DNA of 64,000 nucleotides from NCBI RefSeq assembly GCF_009192995.1, contig NZ_SDID01000009.1:1-64000 (forward strand), given 5' to 3'. Made by a program: the position numbers and the translations under genes. Source of the DNA: Sulfurimonas indica (GTDB lineage Bacteria > Campylobacterota > Campylobacteria > Campylobacterales > Sulfurimonadaceae). The notes beneath the pieces were generated by a model. The model searched no databases and was not told where the DNA came from. It was given only the letters and a program-made list of their open reading frames with translations. This document shows, piece after piece, positions 43,491 to 52,957 of the stretch (within the stretch, counting starts at the first letter, position 1; every line of letters starts with the position of its first letter).

Positions 43491-44768
43491 TTAGGATTCT
43501 AATGCCTCATTTACATCCTGTTTGACTTTCTCTTCATCTACAAAAAAGAGGAGGATTGCACCTGAAATAAAAAGAATAGAGACAGAAGCAATGGAAGCAC
43601 GTGAGTTTTGTGTAAAGAGTGCCACAAAAGCGATAAGCAGCGGTCCTAAAATAACAGCAAATTTTCCTATAAGATCATAAAAACCAAAAAACTCCGCTGC
43701 ATATGCATGAGGAATCATTCTTGTATAAAAAGAGCGGCTCATTGCCTGTATGCCACCTTGAACCAGAGCAATCATAACTGCCAGTATATAAAACTCTGAG
43801 ACATCTTCCATTAAAGATGCAAAAATTATAATGCCGATATAGACAGCTATTGAGAGAAAGATTACCTTTTTCGTATCCCACATATCTGCAAGTTTTGCCA
43901 CTAAAAGCGTAGCGGGAAACCCGATAAACTGCACTATAAGCAGTGCCATAATAAGGCTGCTGATCTCAAATCCAAGTGCCATACCGTAATCAACGGCCAT
44001 GCGGATGATCGTATCAACTCCATCTATATAGAGCCAATAGGAAACTAAAAAAAGAAACAATCCTTTTAATCTTCTTACCTTTGCAAATGTATCTTTTAGT
44101 CTTTTATACCCCTCTATCAAAAGTACTTTTTTAGCCTTTTTCTCTTTGCGCTTCTCTTTTACAAAAAGAAAAAGCGGTATCGAGAAGATTGCCCACCATA
44201 CCGCTACACTCAAAAAGGATGCTTGAATAGCCTCGGCTTTGTTAGCAAAGCCAAAAAAAGAGGGCTCTTGCACCATAAAAACATTGAGTGCAAAAAGAAC
44301 ACCCCCTCCAAGATACCCAAGTGCAAACCCAAGTCCTGACACAAAATCAACATTTTTTTCACTTGAGATAGAAGGCAGCAGTGCATCATAAAATATATTT
44401 GAGCCCATAAAACCGATATTGCCCATCATATAGATAAATGCCGCTATCTGCCACTCTCCTTGGTCCACAAAAGAGAGGGATACACTCATCAAAACACCTA
44501 AAAAAGCAAAAAGAAAAACAAATCGTTTCTTCAGTGAGCCCGCATCGGCAATGGCCCCAAGTAAAGGAGCAATAAGGACGATAATCAAACTAGAAATCGA
44601 GTTGGCAAACCCAAGCTGTGCCGTGCTGAGTGTCACATCATTTGCAGCACTGTAATAAGATTTAAAAAAGATAGGGAAAAAACCAGCCATCACTGTTGTC
44701 GCGTATGCTGAGTTTGCCCAATCATAAAGTGCCCAGGAGTAAATACTCTTTTTTGTACTGTTTTGCAT
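43491..44768 (-). CDS. MFS transporter, UMF1/Atg22-like
   Basis: 425 residues with about 12 membrane helices. The N-terminus Y-S-W-A-L-Y-D-W-A-N-S-A-Y-A-T-T-V is characteristic of the UMF1 (Atg22-like) group; later P-L-L-G-A-I-A-D-A-G and G-Y-L-G-G-G fit. The substrate is unknown. The ATG lies 7 nt after TATACA (44776-44781 on the minus strand, with TGT before it), so the mRNA may be leaderless. It is not obviously tied to copper. Confidence 0.85.
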   Translation of the reverse strand: MQNSTKKSIYSWALYDWANSAYATTVMAGFFPIFFKSYYSAANDVTLSTAQLGFANSISSLIIVLIAPLLGAIADAGSLKKRFVFLFAFLGVLMSVSLSFVDQGEWQIAAFIYMMGNIGFMGSNIFYDALLPSISSEKNVDFVSGLGFALGYLGGGVLFALNVFMVQEPSFFGFANKAEAIQASFLSVAVWWAIFSIPLFLFVKEKRKEKKAKKVLLIEGYKRLKDTFAKVRRLKGLFLFLVSYWLYIDGVDTIIRMAVDYGMALGFEISSLIMALLIVQFIGFPATLLVAKLADMWDTKKVIFLSIAVYIGIIIFASLMEDVSEFYILAVMIALVQGGIQAMSRSFYTRMIPHAYAAEFFGFYDLIGKFAVILGPLLIAFVALFTQNSRASIASVSILFISGAILLFFVDEEKVKQDVNEALES

Positions 44769-44817
44769 AAAATATTGTATAACAATATAGATAAAAAAAG
44801 GGCTAATCTTTTTCTAT

Positions 44818-44847
44818 CACAAACCCACCACAAACTTTCACTATAAT
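44818..44847 (+). promoter_or_regulatory. Copper-regulon promoter box 2 (cusA)
   Basis: CACAAAC at 44818-44824 and CACAAAC at 44829-44835, 4 nt apart; a 6-nt gap; -10 TATAAT at 44842-44847. Because cusA has its own copy of the box, the island between cusB and cusA need not silence it. Confidence 0.7.
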
Positions 44848-44874
44848 TTTCAAAACTAAAAATATGGAAGAATT

Positions 44875-47800
44875 ATGATAGAAAAACTCATAGCGCTTAG
44901 CATCAAAAACAGATTTATCGTTCTGCTTGCTGCCCTTGCACTTGTTGGAGCTTCCATCTGGAGTATGAAGCACACGCCTCTTGATGCCTTACCTGATCTC
45001 TCACCTCCACAGGTAATCGTGCAAATTAACTGGGCGGGTCAATCTCCGGAGATTGTTGAAGATCAGGGGACCTATCCGCTTGTTGCACAGTTTTTGGCTA
45101 TTGCCAACATCGATACTGTTCGAGGATACTCTACCTATGAAAATGGGCTGATTTACATCATTTTTAAAGAGGGAACTGACCTCTACTGGGCAAGAAGTCG
45201 TGTACTTGAACAACTCGCTTCCATCCAGTCACAACTACCCAAAAATATGGATGTAGCTCTTGGTCCTGATGCAAGTGGAGTTGGTTGGGTCTATGAGTAT
45301 GCCCTCTCGTCAAAAACAAAAAACCTAGCCGAGCTTCGAACACTTCAAGACTACTACTACAAATATGCACTAATGGGTGTAGATGGAGTCAGTGAAGTTG
45401 CTAGTATCGGTGGATTTATTCCTACCTTTCAAGTTACTCTCAATAACGACAATCTTGTCCGTTATAACCTCAGCATTCAAGATATCGCCAAAGTATTAAA
45501 ACAAAACAATAACGATACCGGTGGCCGTATAGTGATACAAAATGGTTATGAGTGGATGGTTCAAGCCAAAGGCTATATCAAAAACCTTGATGATATCCGC
45601 GCTCTCGTTGTTACAACAAAAGGCGGTACTCCTGTAAAGCTTGGTGATATTGCTAGAGTTGAACTCACACCTGCACCGCGTCGTGGTCTAGCTGATTTAA
45701 ACGGTGAAGGTGAAGTAGTTGGCGGCATAGTTATGGCACGCTATGGCGAAGATGTTTACTCTATGATAAAACGCGTGCAAGAAAAAATGAAAGAACTTAA
45801 AGTTGAGGGTGTCGATGTCATCACTGTATATGACCGTTCAGGGCTTATTGACAAAGCTGTAGACACCTTAAAAGATACACTTATCGAAGAGAGTATCATT
45901 GTTGTTGTCATTATCGGTCTCTTTTTAATGCACTTTCGCTCCTCACTTATTGTCATCATTGTTCTACCACTTACAGTTGGTTTTACCTTTTTACTGATGA
46001 AACTCTTTGGTATTGGCTCAAACATCATGAGTCTTGGCGGTATTGCCATTGCCATCGGAGCGATGGTGGATGCAAGTATCGTTATGATAGAAAATGCCCA
46101 CAAAATGCTGCACAAGTTTGAGCATAAAGAGGGTAGGATGCCTACGGATAAAGAACGCATTGCAATCATTTTAAAATCATCACAACTTGTAGGTCGTCCT
46201 ATCTTTTTTGCACTCGCACTTATCGTTGTCTCTTTTTTACCAATCTTTGCACTCTCAGGTCAAGAAGGACTGCTCTTTACACCGCTTGCATTTACAAAAA
46301 CCTTTGCTATGGCTGCGGGCGCATTCCTCTCTATCACGCTAGTTCCCGTTCTTATGGTCTTTTTTGTCAAAGGGCGTATATTGCCAGAGTCTAAAAATCC
46401 ACTCAACAGATTTTTTATCTGGCTCTATCACCCCATCATCATCTATGGACTCAAACTCAAATATTTAGTCATAGTTTTAGTACTGCTCTCACTTGGCTAT
46501 ATGTACCCGCTCTATAAAAGTCTCAAATGGGAATTTATGCCGATGCTCAATGAGCAGACTTTTATGTATATGCCTGTTACTCCGTATGGTATCAGTATTG
46601 ACCAGAGTAAACAACTCTTACAAAAAACAGACAAAATTTTAAAATCTTTTCCTGAAGTTGAAAATGTCTTTGGAAAAGCAGGACGTGCAGGGACTGCAAC
46701 TGACCCGGCACCTCTTGGTATGCTTGAGACTATCATCACGCTTAAACCGCAAAGTGAGTGGCCAGAGAAAAAATCTTATGATGAGCTGCGTGAGGAGATG
46801 GAAGAAGCCCTGCAGATTCCGGGACTTACAAACTCATGGACCTACCCTATTCGTGGGCGTATTGATATGCTTCTCAGTGGTATCAGAACACCTATAGGGA
46901 TAAAACTCTACGGTATGGATGCTGCGGGACTGCAAAAGTTTGGTAAAAAGATAGAAGAGAAACTGCGCCAGTATGATAAAACACTCTCTGTCTTTGCCGA
47001 TCAGGCAAGTGCAGGGTATTACATCGATATCATCCCAGATGAGGAGAAGCTCTCCCGCTATGAGCTTACAAAAGACACTCTTCTTGAGTACACAGCCCTT
47101 GCAATCGGTGGTATGAAAGTATCTACAATGTATAAAGGACTAGAGCGTTATCCTATCTCTCTGCGTCTTGAAGAGGATGAGCGAAGAAGTCTGGAATCTA
47201 TTCGAAATATCCAGGTAAAAACAAAGCTTGGTTTTGTACCACTTGGCTCTTTGGCAGAAGTAGCATACCGACAGAGTGCATCTGTCATCAAAAGTGAAAT
47301 GGCTCAACCTGTAACATTTATCTACATTACTCCAAAAGAGGGAGTAAGCGCTACAGAGTATAAACTAGGTGCACAAAAGTTCATGAACGAGATAAAATTT
47401 GACCCAGGTTACTATATAGAGTGGGCAGGACAGTCTGAATATTTAGACTCTGCAATGCAGCGTATCATCTGGATAGTGCCTGCCGTTTTAGTCGTGATTT
47501 TCTTGCTTATCTATATGGCGCTTAAAAAGCTCGTACCAACCCTTATCGTCTTTTTTACGCTGCCGTTTGCTCTGCTGGGTGGGCTTATTTATATAGATAT
47601 GCTTAACTTTGCGATGAGTATTGCTGTTATTGTCGGTTTCTTGGCTCTACTTGGTGTAGCAGCTGAGACGGCAATAGTGATGATAATCTACCTCCAAGAG
47701 AGTGTGGATGAGTTAAAAGAAAAAAGAGGTTCTGCATTTAATCTTAAAGACTTAAATGCAGCCATCTATGAAGGTGCAGTTCAAAGAGTACGACCAAAAC

Positions 47801-48000
47801 TGATGACAGTTTTTGCAATCCTCGCAGGTCTTGCACCGATTATGTATACTCACGGAGTGGGAAGTGAAGTGATGCAGCGAATTGCTGCCCCTATGCTTGG
47901 AGGCGTTGTAAGTTCAGCTGTTCTCTCTTTGGTTATAATTCCGATACTCTATGAAATTTATATGAAAAAAGAGATTGAAAATGAAAAAACAGATATTTAA
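44875..48000 (+). CDS. cusA: Heavy-metal RND efflux pump (CusA-type)
   Basis: A 1041-residue inner-membrane pump of the HME-RND group. It starts R-F-I-V-L-L-A-A-L-A and has P-L-D-A-L-P-D-L-S-P-P-Q-V, helix 4 G-A-M-V-D-A-S-I-V-M-I-E-N-A-H-K with acidic residues, and Met-rich sites in the periplasmic loop (W-E-F-M-P-M-L-N-E, F-M-Y-M-P-V-T-P-Y-G). It expels Cu(I)/Ag(I) through CusB and CusC. It has RBS GGAAG and an upstream box. The HMA gene overlaps its 3' end. Confidence 0.95.
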   Translation: MIEKLIALSIKNRFIVLLAALALVGASIWSMKHTPLDALPDLSPPQVIVQINWAGQSPEIVEDQGTYPLVAQFLAIANIDTVRGYSTYENGLIYIIFKEGTDLYWARSRVLEQLASIQSQLPKNMDVALGPDASGVGWVYEYALSSKTKNLAELRTLQDYYYKYALMGVDGVSEVASIGGFIPTFQVTLNNDNLVRYNLSIQDIAKVLKQNNNDTGGRIVIQNGYEWMVQAKGYIKNLDDIRALVVTTKGGTPVKLGDIARVELTPAPRRGLADLNGEGEVVGGIVMARYGEDVYSMIKRVQEKMKELKVEGVDVITVYDRSGLIDKAVDTLKDTLIEESIIVVVIIGLFLMHFRSSLIVIIVLPLTVGFTFLLMKLFGIGSNIMSLGGIAIAIGAMVDASIVMIENAHKMLHKFEHKEGRMPTDKERIAIILKSSQLVGRPIFFALALIVVSFLPIFALSGQEGLLFTPLAFTKTFAMAAGAFLSITLVPVLMVFFVKGRILPESKNPLNRFFIWLYHPIIIYGLKLKYLVIVLVLLSLGYMYPLYKSLKWEFMPMLNEQTFMYMPVTPYGISIDQSKQLLQKTDKILKSFPEVENVFGKAGRAGTATDPAPLGMLETIITLKPQSEWPEKKSYDELREEMEEALQIPGLTNSWTYPIRGRIDMLLSGIRTPIGIKLYGMDAAGLQKFGKKIEEKLRQYDKTLSVFADQASAGYYIDIIPDEEKLSRYELTKDTLLEYTALAIGGMKVSTMYKGLERYPISLRLEEDERRSLESIRNIQVKTKLGFVPLGSLAEVAYRQSASVIKSEMAQPVTFIYITPKEGVSATEYKLGAQKFMNEIKFDPGYYIEWAGQSEYLDSAMQRIIWIVPAVLVVIFLLIYMALKKLVPTLIVFFTLPFALLGGLIYIDMLNFAMSIAVIVGFLALLGVAAETAIVMIIYLQESVDELKEKRGSAFNLKDLNAAIYEGAVQRVRPKLMTVFAILAGLAPIMYTHGVGSEVMQRIAAPMLGGVVSSAVLSLVIIPILYEIYMKKEIENEKTDI

Positions 48001-48274
48001 AGTTCAAAATGTAAAATGTGGAGGGTGTGCAAACACGCTTACGACAAAACTTAAAAGTGAATTTGGTGAGATAGAAGTCAATCTTGAAGTGATGCCGCGT
48101 GAGATAAGTTTAGAGATAGAAGATACTAAAGTTCCTGCGCTACGTGAAGCGCTTAAATCTCTTGGATATCCTATGGCAGATGAGACGCTTGGATTTGTAG
48201 AAAACACTACTGCACAGGCAAAAAGCTTTGTCTCCTGCGCAGTTGGAAAGTTTGAAGTAGCAAAAGGAAAATAA
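47981..48274 (+). CDS. HMA-domain copper chaperone
   Basis: 97 residues. The N-terminal ~67 residues form an HMA domain with N-V-K-C-G-G-C-A-N (C-x2-C metal site) and P-R-E-I-S-L-E-I; the tail adds a possible third ligand in S-C-A-V-G-K-F. It resembles CopZ/CusF-like chaperones in the cytoplasm. I start it at ATG 47981 rather than TTG 47975. It overlaps cusA by 20 nt, so the two are co-translated. Confidence 0.85.
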   Translation: MKKQIFKVQNVKCGGCANTLTTKLKSEFGEIEVNLEVMPREISLEIEDTKVPALREALKSLGYPMADETLGFVENTTAQAKSFVSCAVGKFEVAKGK

Positions 48275-48279
48275 ACTTA

Positions 48280-48309
48280 CACAAACTCACCACACTCTCT
48301 CACTATAAT
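48280..48309 (+). promoter_or_regulatory. Copper-regulon promoter box 3 (DUF302-SHOCT-copA)
   Basis: CACAAAC at 48280-48286, 4 nt, CACACTC at 48291-48297, a 6-nt gap, then TATAAT at 48304-48309. The second heptamer is weaker, but spacing is identical to the other boxes. Confidence 0.65.
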
Positions 48310-48332
48310 TTTATAAATTAGTCAAAGGATAA

Positions 48333-48716
48333 ATGATGATTTATAAAACTACAACAAGTTATCCTCTCGAAACTGTCAAAGCACAGATTGCAGAAAAAGC
48401 AAAAACATTGGGCTTTGACCTGCTTGGAAAGTATGAATTTAAAAAAATTCTCAAAAGCAAAGGTTTTGAAATAACACGAGATATTACAGTCTATGAATTA
48501 TATAATCCTGTTGCAACACACTCAGCCCTAAATGCACTTTCTGAAATATCTGTCTATCTACCATGCAGACTCTCTGTTTATCATGAAAATGGAGTGACAG
48601 TACTGGCAACTATCGGTATTAAAAATATTTTACAAGCAAGCAGTATTGATGGTGAACTTCAAAAGCATATGCAAGAGATTTTCAACAAAATACGTGCATT
48701 AATGAACTCATGGTAA
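48333..48716 (+). CDS. DUF302-family protein
   Basis: 127 residues, cytoplasmic, with the DUF302 pattern (A-Q-I-A-E-K-A-K-T-L-G-F, then D-I-T-V-Y-E-L-Y-N-P and L-P-C-R-L-S-V-Y). The last has the conserved P-C-R. DUF302 genes often accompany copper and other metal genes; the function is unknown. AAAGGA precedes ATG. It heads an operon with the SHOCT gene and copA. Confidence 0.85.
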   Translation: MMIYKTTTSYPLETVKAQIAEKAKTLGFDLLGKYEFKKILKSKGFEITRDITVYELYNPVATHSALNALSEISVYLPCRLSVYHENGVTVLATIGIKNILQASSIDGELQKHMQEIFNKIRALMNSW

Positions 48717-48728
48717 AAGGAGGCTGTT

Positions 48729-48920
48729 ATGCATGGTTTCGAATTTGGTATGGGATTTGGTTGGATAATTCCCCTTATTTTGATTTTTTGGCTCTTTTAT
48801 CTCATTGGCAATACACGAGAAAAGGAAGAATCTGCACAGGATATTCTTGATAAAAAATATGCCAATGGTGAGATTAATGAAGAAGAGTATAAAAGAAGAA
48901 AAGCAAACCTAAAACACTGA
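48729..48920 (+). CDS. SHOCT-domain small membrane protein
   Basis: 63 residues. A Gly-rich start and one membrane helix ([15 protein letters not shown]) precede a short SHOCT domain with [19 protein letters not shown]. Such proteins are common in metal-resistance operons. AAAGGAGG precedes the ATG. Role unknown; it may scaffold membrane proteins near CopA. Confidence 0.8.
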   Translation: MHGFEFGMGFGWIIPLILIFWLFYLIGNTREKEESAQDILDKKYANGEINEEEYKRRKANLKH

Positions 48921-48934
48921 CTTGGAGGTCTGTT

Positions 48935-51109
48935 ATGAAAAATGAAGATAAAGAAAATCTCTACTGTGTAGATGATTCCTGTAAGATTGACAACACCTCT
49001 TATACATGCCCGATGCATCCTGAAATTATTCGCAATGAACCTGGGAATTGCCCAATCTGTGGTATGACTCTTGAGCCCATTACTGTGGAGGTAGATGAAA
49101 AAAACGATGAGCTTGATGATATGAGTAGACGTTTTTGGATCAGTACGCTTTTATCATTACCTCTTTTCTTACTTGCTATGATTCATGATATCACACCAGA
49201 GTATATTCCTGACTTTCTTACTGGCAAAATGATTCAGTATATTGAGTTTTTTCTTGCAACACCCGTCGTTTTATGGGGAGGCTGGCCTTTTTATGTCAAA
49301 GGGTATATCTCTATCAAAACATGGAACTTAAATATGTTCACATTAATCTCCATGGGGGTAGGAGCTGCTTATATCTATAGTCTTGTTGCACTATTTTTAC
49401 CAACAATTTTCCCACCACTTATGCAAACAAAAGAGGGTTTGGTACATGTTTACTTTGAAGCAGCTGCAGTAATTACTACTCTTGTACTTTTAGGGCAGGT
49501 TTTAGAACTGCGAGCAAGAAGTAAAACAAATACAGCCATCAAAGAACTCCTCAACCTTGCTCCTAAGAAAGCTCATCGGATTATTAATGCAAAAGGCGAC
49601 GAGGAGGATGTTAATCTTGAACTTGTTCATATCGAAGACAAACTTCGTGTGAAACCAGGAGAGAAGATTCCCGTTGACGGTATTGTCATAGAGGGACAGA
49701 GTAATGTTGATGAATCTATGATAACAGGTGAGCCTGTGTTGGTACAAAAAGCCAGTGGAGATACACTTATAGGGGCTACTATCAATAAAAATGGCACACT
49801 CATTATGGAAGCAACAAAAGTAGGAAGTGATACTTTGCTTGCTCAAATCGTGCAAATGGTTGCCCAAGCACAACGTTCACGTGCACCAATTCAACAGCTT
49901 GCAGATACAGTCTCGGGATATTTTGTTCCTGCAGTTGTAATCTCTGCAGTTCTTGCTTTTATAGGATGGTTTATCTGGGGGCCATCACCACAACTCGCCT
50001 ATGCTGTAGTTGCGGCTGTTTCCGTTTTAATTATTGCCTGTCCCTGTGCACTTGGACTTGCCACTCCAATCTCCATCATGGTTGGAACCGGTCGAGCGGC
50101 ACTTTCAGGAATCCTCATCAAAGATGCAAAAACTTTGGAGAGAATGGAAAAAGTTGATACTTTGGTTGTCGATAAAACAGGAACGCTTACACTCGGGAAA
50201 CCAAAAGTAACTGATTTTATAGTGACTGATGATTTTGGAAAAGATATACTTTTGCAATATGCAGCCTCCATTGAACGTGCGAGTGAGCACCCTCTTGCAC
50301 AGTCTGTTATTGACTTTGCGAAGGAATCCAATATCTCTCTTATAAGTGTCAATGATTTTGAGGCAATACCTGGAAAAGGAGTTATAGCAACAATAGAAGA
50401 ACAAAAAATTTTACTTGGCAGCGAGAGCTTCTTAAAAGAGAACAATATTGATATAGCAGTGATTAAAGAAACAGCTGATGCTATGCGAAGAGATGCAAAA
50501 GGAATTATATTTATGGCAATTAACGGTCAATATGCCGCTATTCTTGCCATTGAAGATCCGATAAAAGAGACTTCTGTTGAAGCCGTGAAAAGACTCACAG
50601 AAGAAGGTATCACTGTTGTGATACTTAGTGGGGATAATGAAACAACTGCCAATGCAGTAGCTAAAAAACTCTCAATTTCCAAAATATATGCCAATGTTCT
50701 ACCGGACGAAAAAGCAGAAGTCGTTAAAGAGCTTCAGGCCAAAGGAGCCATTGTGGCAATGGCAGGTGATGGTATCAATGATGCTCCGGCTCTTGCACAA
50801 GCTGATGTAGGCATTGCTATGGGTACTGGAACGGATGTTGCCATAGAGAGTGCCGGTGTGACCCTAATAAAAGGAGATCTGTTAGGCATTGTAAAAGTAC
50901 TGAAGCTCTCTCGGGCTACTATGAAAAACATACGACAAAATCTCTTTTTCGCATTTATCTATAACAGTTTAGGAGTACCGGTTGCCGCTGGTGTGCTTTA
51001 TCCATTCTTTGGAATTGTGCTCTCTCCTATTATTGCGGCGGCAGCTATGAGTTTCAGTTCTGTTTCTGTTATAGCCAATGCCTTACGTCTTAAAAATACA
51101 AAACTCTAA
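48935..51109 (+). CDS. copA: Copper-exporting P1B-type ATPase
   Basis: 724 residues. The N-terminus has a metal-binding domain, T-C-P-M-H-P-E-I (about 24) and C-P-I-C-G-M near 46, rather than an HMA domain. The P-type core has M-T-G-E-P-V, the metal site C-P-C in A-C-P-C-A-L-G near 369, phosphorylation motif D-K-T-G-T-L-T near 412, H-P-L-A near 450 and G-D-G-I-N-D-A-P near 611. It pumps Cu(I) into the periplasm. AGG precedes ATG. It lies in the box-3 operon. Confidence 0.95.
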   Translation: MKNEDKENLYCVDDSCKIDNTSYTCPMHPEIIRNEPGNCPICGMTLEPITVEVDEKNDELDDMSRRFWISTLLSLPLFLLAMIHDITPEYIPDFLTGKMIQYIEFFLATPVVLWGGWPFYVKGYISIKTWNLNMFTLISMGVGAAYIYSLVALFLPTIFPPLMQTKEGLVHVYFEAAAVITTLVLLGQVLELRARSKTNTAIKELLNLAPKKAHRIINAKGDEEDVNLELVHIEDKLRVKPGEKIPVDGIVIEGQSNVDESMITGEPVLVQKASGDTLIGATINKNGTLIMEATKVGSDTLLAQIVQMVAQAQRSRAPIQQLADTVSGYFVPAVVISAVLAFIGWFIWGPSPQLAYAVVAAVSVLIIACPCALGLATPISIMVGTGRAALSGILIKDAKTLERMEKVDTLVVDKTGTLTLGKPKVTDFIVTDDFGKDILLQYAASIERASEHPLAQSVIDFAKESNISLISVNDFEAIPGKGVIATIEEQKILLGSESFLKENNIDIAVIKETADAMRRDAKGIIFMAINGQYAAILAIEDPIKETSVEAVKRLTEEGITVVILSGDNETTANAVAKKLSISKIYANVLPDEKAEVVKELQAKGAIVAMAGDGINDAPALAQADVGIAMGTGTDVAIESAGVTLIKGDLLGIVKVLKLSRATMKNIRQNLFFAFIYNSLGVPVAAGVLYPFFGIVLSPIIAAAAMSFSSVSVIANALRLKNTKL

Positions 51110-51119
51110 AAGGAAAAAT

Positions 51120-51500
51120 ATGAAAATATTCTTACTGGCAATTTCTATTTTACTTCTGCTTTTAAGTGGATGCAGTGATGAAAAAGGTGCTAAGGAATCT
51201 ACAGCACCCGGTATGAAATGTGGTGCAGGAAAGTGTGGTGCAAATATGTTTGATGGGAATGCAGCACTTGCTAAAAAGAAAAAAAATATTCTTAAGCAAA
51301 TGAGAGAAGATGATCCTCGAAAAGATTGTGTACTTCAAGCCAGAACGACAAAAGCAACCTATGGCTGCGTGAGAGACCCAAAAACAAAGAAAATGACACT
51401 GAAGTGTGGAGAAGGTAAATGTGGAACCGCCATGAAAGCACCAAAACCTGCAATGAAATGTGGTGTCGGTAAATGTGGTAGTGGAGAGAGTGGTATGTAA
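51120..51500 (+). CDS. Lipoprotein with C-G-x-G-K-C-G repeats (HvfA-like)
   Basis: 126 residues. Signal peptide with lipobox L-L-S-G-C near residue 18, then three Cys repeats: K-C-G-A-G-K-C-G, K-C-G-E-G-K-C-G and K-C-G-V-G-K-C-G. A helical segment with two other Cys sits between repeats 1 and 2. E-G-K-C-G is the motif of HvfA and bufferin-type peptides, whose Cys are modified by MNIO (DUF692) enzymes; no such enzyme is seen here. It ends the copA operon, suggesting copper binding. I use ATG 51120 after AAAAGGAAAAAT rather than a longer frame from 51078. Confidence 0.8.
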   Translation: MKIFLLAISILLLLLSGCSDEKGAKESTAPGMKCGAGKCGANMFDGNAALAKKKKNILKQMREDDPRKDCVLQARTTKATYGCVRDPKTKKMTLKCGEGKCGTAMKAPKPAMKCGVGKCGSGESGM

Positions 51501-51503
51501 GAC

Positions 51504-52901
51504 CTAGAGTATTATCTTCTCTCCATAGGCAACAATATGTGCATCAAGCTGCAACTTCTCTTTGAGCACTTTTTTAAATATTTTTTGGGTCTCTTTTTCA
51601 CCATGGACTAAAAAGACTTTTTTAAGCTCTTTCATATTTGAAATCCATTTAATGATGCCATCTTGGTCTGCGTGGGCAGAAAAACCGTTAATGGTATGAA
51701 TAGAAGCTTTGACAATAATATCTTCACCAAATACATTGATCCACTGCGCACCCTCTACTATCTCTCGTCCCAATGTTCCCTCAGCTTGAAAACCTACAAA
51801 AACAACAGCATTTTTCTTATCCCAGATACGATGTTTAAAGTGGTGTGTAATCCGTCCACCGTTACACATTCCACTACCGGCAATGATGATAGCTTTACTT
51901 TTAATATCATTTATACCTTTGGAAGCTTCCGGAGTTTCGGTATAGACAAGTGAGTTAAAATTAAAAACCGTACCATCCTCTTTAACATTTTCCTGACACT
52001 GTTTGGTAAGTTCCTGAGCATAGTTTCTGTAGACTGCTGTAGCTCGTGTTGCCATCGGAGAATCAAGAAAGACTTTACACTTTGGCAACTCACCACTCTT
52101 ATACATCTCACGTAACAGACAGAGCAGCTCTTGTGTCCTCTCCACTGCAAAAGAGGGAATCAAAACGTTTCCGTGAGAATCCAAGGTCTTTACTATTACA
52201 TCTTTAAACTCCTCAATTGTCAAAGAGATAGGCTGATGTTCTCTGTCTCCATACGTTGTCTCTACATAAAGTGCTTCGGTTTTACTACACTTCTGTAAAT
52301 CCGGAAGTACAAGTTGATTGTTGTTACCAATATCACCAGAAAAGACAATCGTATGCGAATCCTCATCCTCCATATAAGAGAGCTCTATAAAAGCAGAGCC
52401 CAAAATATGTCCGGCATTTCGGTAGATAAAGCTGACACCCTCACACAGTTCATAATAGACATCATATTCTGGATTAATCCACTCTATCATCTTAAAAGTT
52501 TTATCGACATCAAGTGGTTCATAAAGAGGTTTGGAGAGTTTTGTCTCTCTCCCTTTTCGTAGTGCTTTTCTATACTTTGTCTGAAAATCTTCACTCATGA
52601 TTTTTGCACTGTCCAGCAAAATAATCTCTGCTAACTCCATCGTTGCTGCAGTAGCATAAATCTTGCCCCCAAAGCCCTCTTTGACAAGTCTTGGAATACG
52701 TCCGACATGATCAAGGTGTGCATGTGTTACAAGAAGGTAGTCAATCTCTTTGGCATCAAAACCAAAGGGTTTTTCATTCATCTCCTCCTCTTCGCCCTGA
52801 AACATGCCGCAATCTATCAAGATTTTCACATCACCGATTTGTAAAAGATGACATGAGCCTGTTACTTCCTGAGTCGCTCCATAAGAGTGTACGGTTGCCA
52901 T
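51504..52901 (-). CDS. Beta-CASP metallo-beta-lactamase fold RNase-like protein
   Basis: 465 residues of the CPSF/YsH1-like group. The MBL motif T-H-A-H-L-D-H-V-G appears near residue 58 with D-C-G-M-F-Q-G-E-E-E earlier. The beta-CASP part has I-P-S-F-A-V-E-R-T-Q-E and G-S-G-M-C-N-G-G-R-I, then F-S-A-H-A-D-Q and V-H-G-E. It is probably an RNA endo/exonuclease. The gene converges on the Cys-repeat gene with 3 nt between stops. No copper box precedes it. Confidence 0.9.
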   Translation of the reverse strand: MATVHSYGATQEVTGSCHLLQIGDVKILIDCGMFQGEEEEMNEKPFGFDAKEIDYLLVTHAHLDHVGRIPRLVKEGFGGKIYATAATMELAEIILLDSAKIMSEDFQTKYRKALRKGRETKLSKPLYEPLDVDKTFKMIEWINPEYDVYYELCEGVSFIYRNAGHILGSAFIELSYMEDEDSHTIVFSGDIGNNNQLVLPDLQKCSKTEALYVETTYGDREHQPISLTIEEFKDVIVKTLDSHGNVLIPSFAVERTQELLCLLREMYKSGELPKCKVFLDSPMATRATAVYRNYAQELTKQCQENVKEDGTVFNFNSLVYTETPEASKGINDIKSKAIIIAGSGMCNGGRITHHFKHRIWDKKNAVVFVGFQAEGTLGREIVEGAQWINVFGEDIIVKASIHTINGFSAHADQDGIIKWISNMKELKKVFLVHGEKETQKIFKKVLKEKLQLDAHIVAYGEKIIL

Positions 52902-52957
52902 AACTATTCCTTAATTATTCTGCATAAAATAATTATACTCCCTCTTTCATTAATGGG

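Noticed and set aside
51078-51119. Longer start for the Cys-repeat lipoprotein
   Set aside because: It would overlap copA and destroy the lipoprotein signal; ATG 51120 has a ribosome site.
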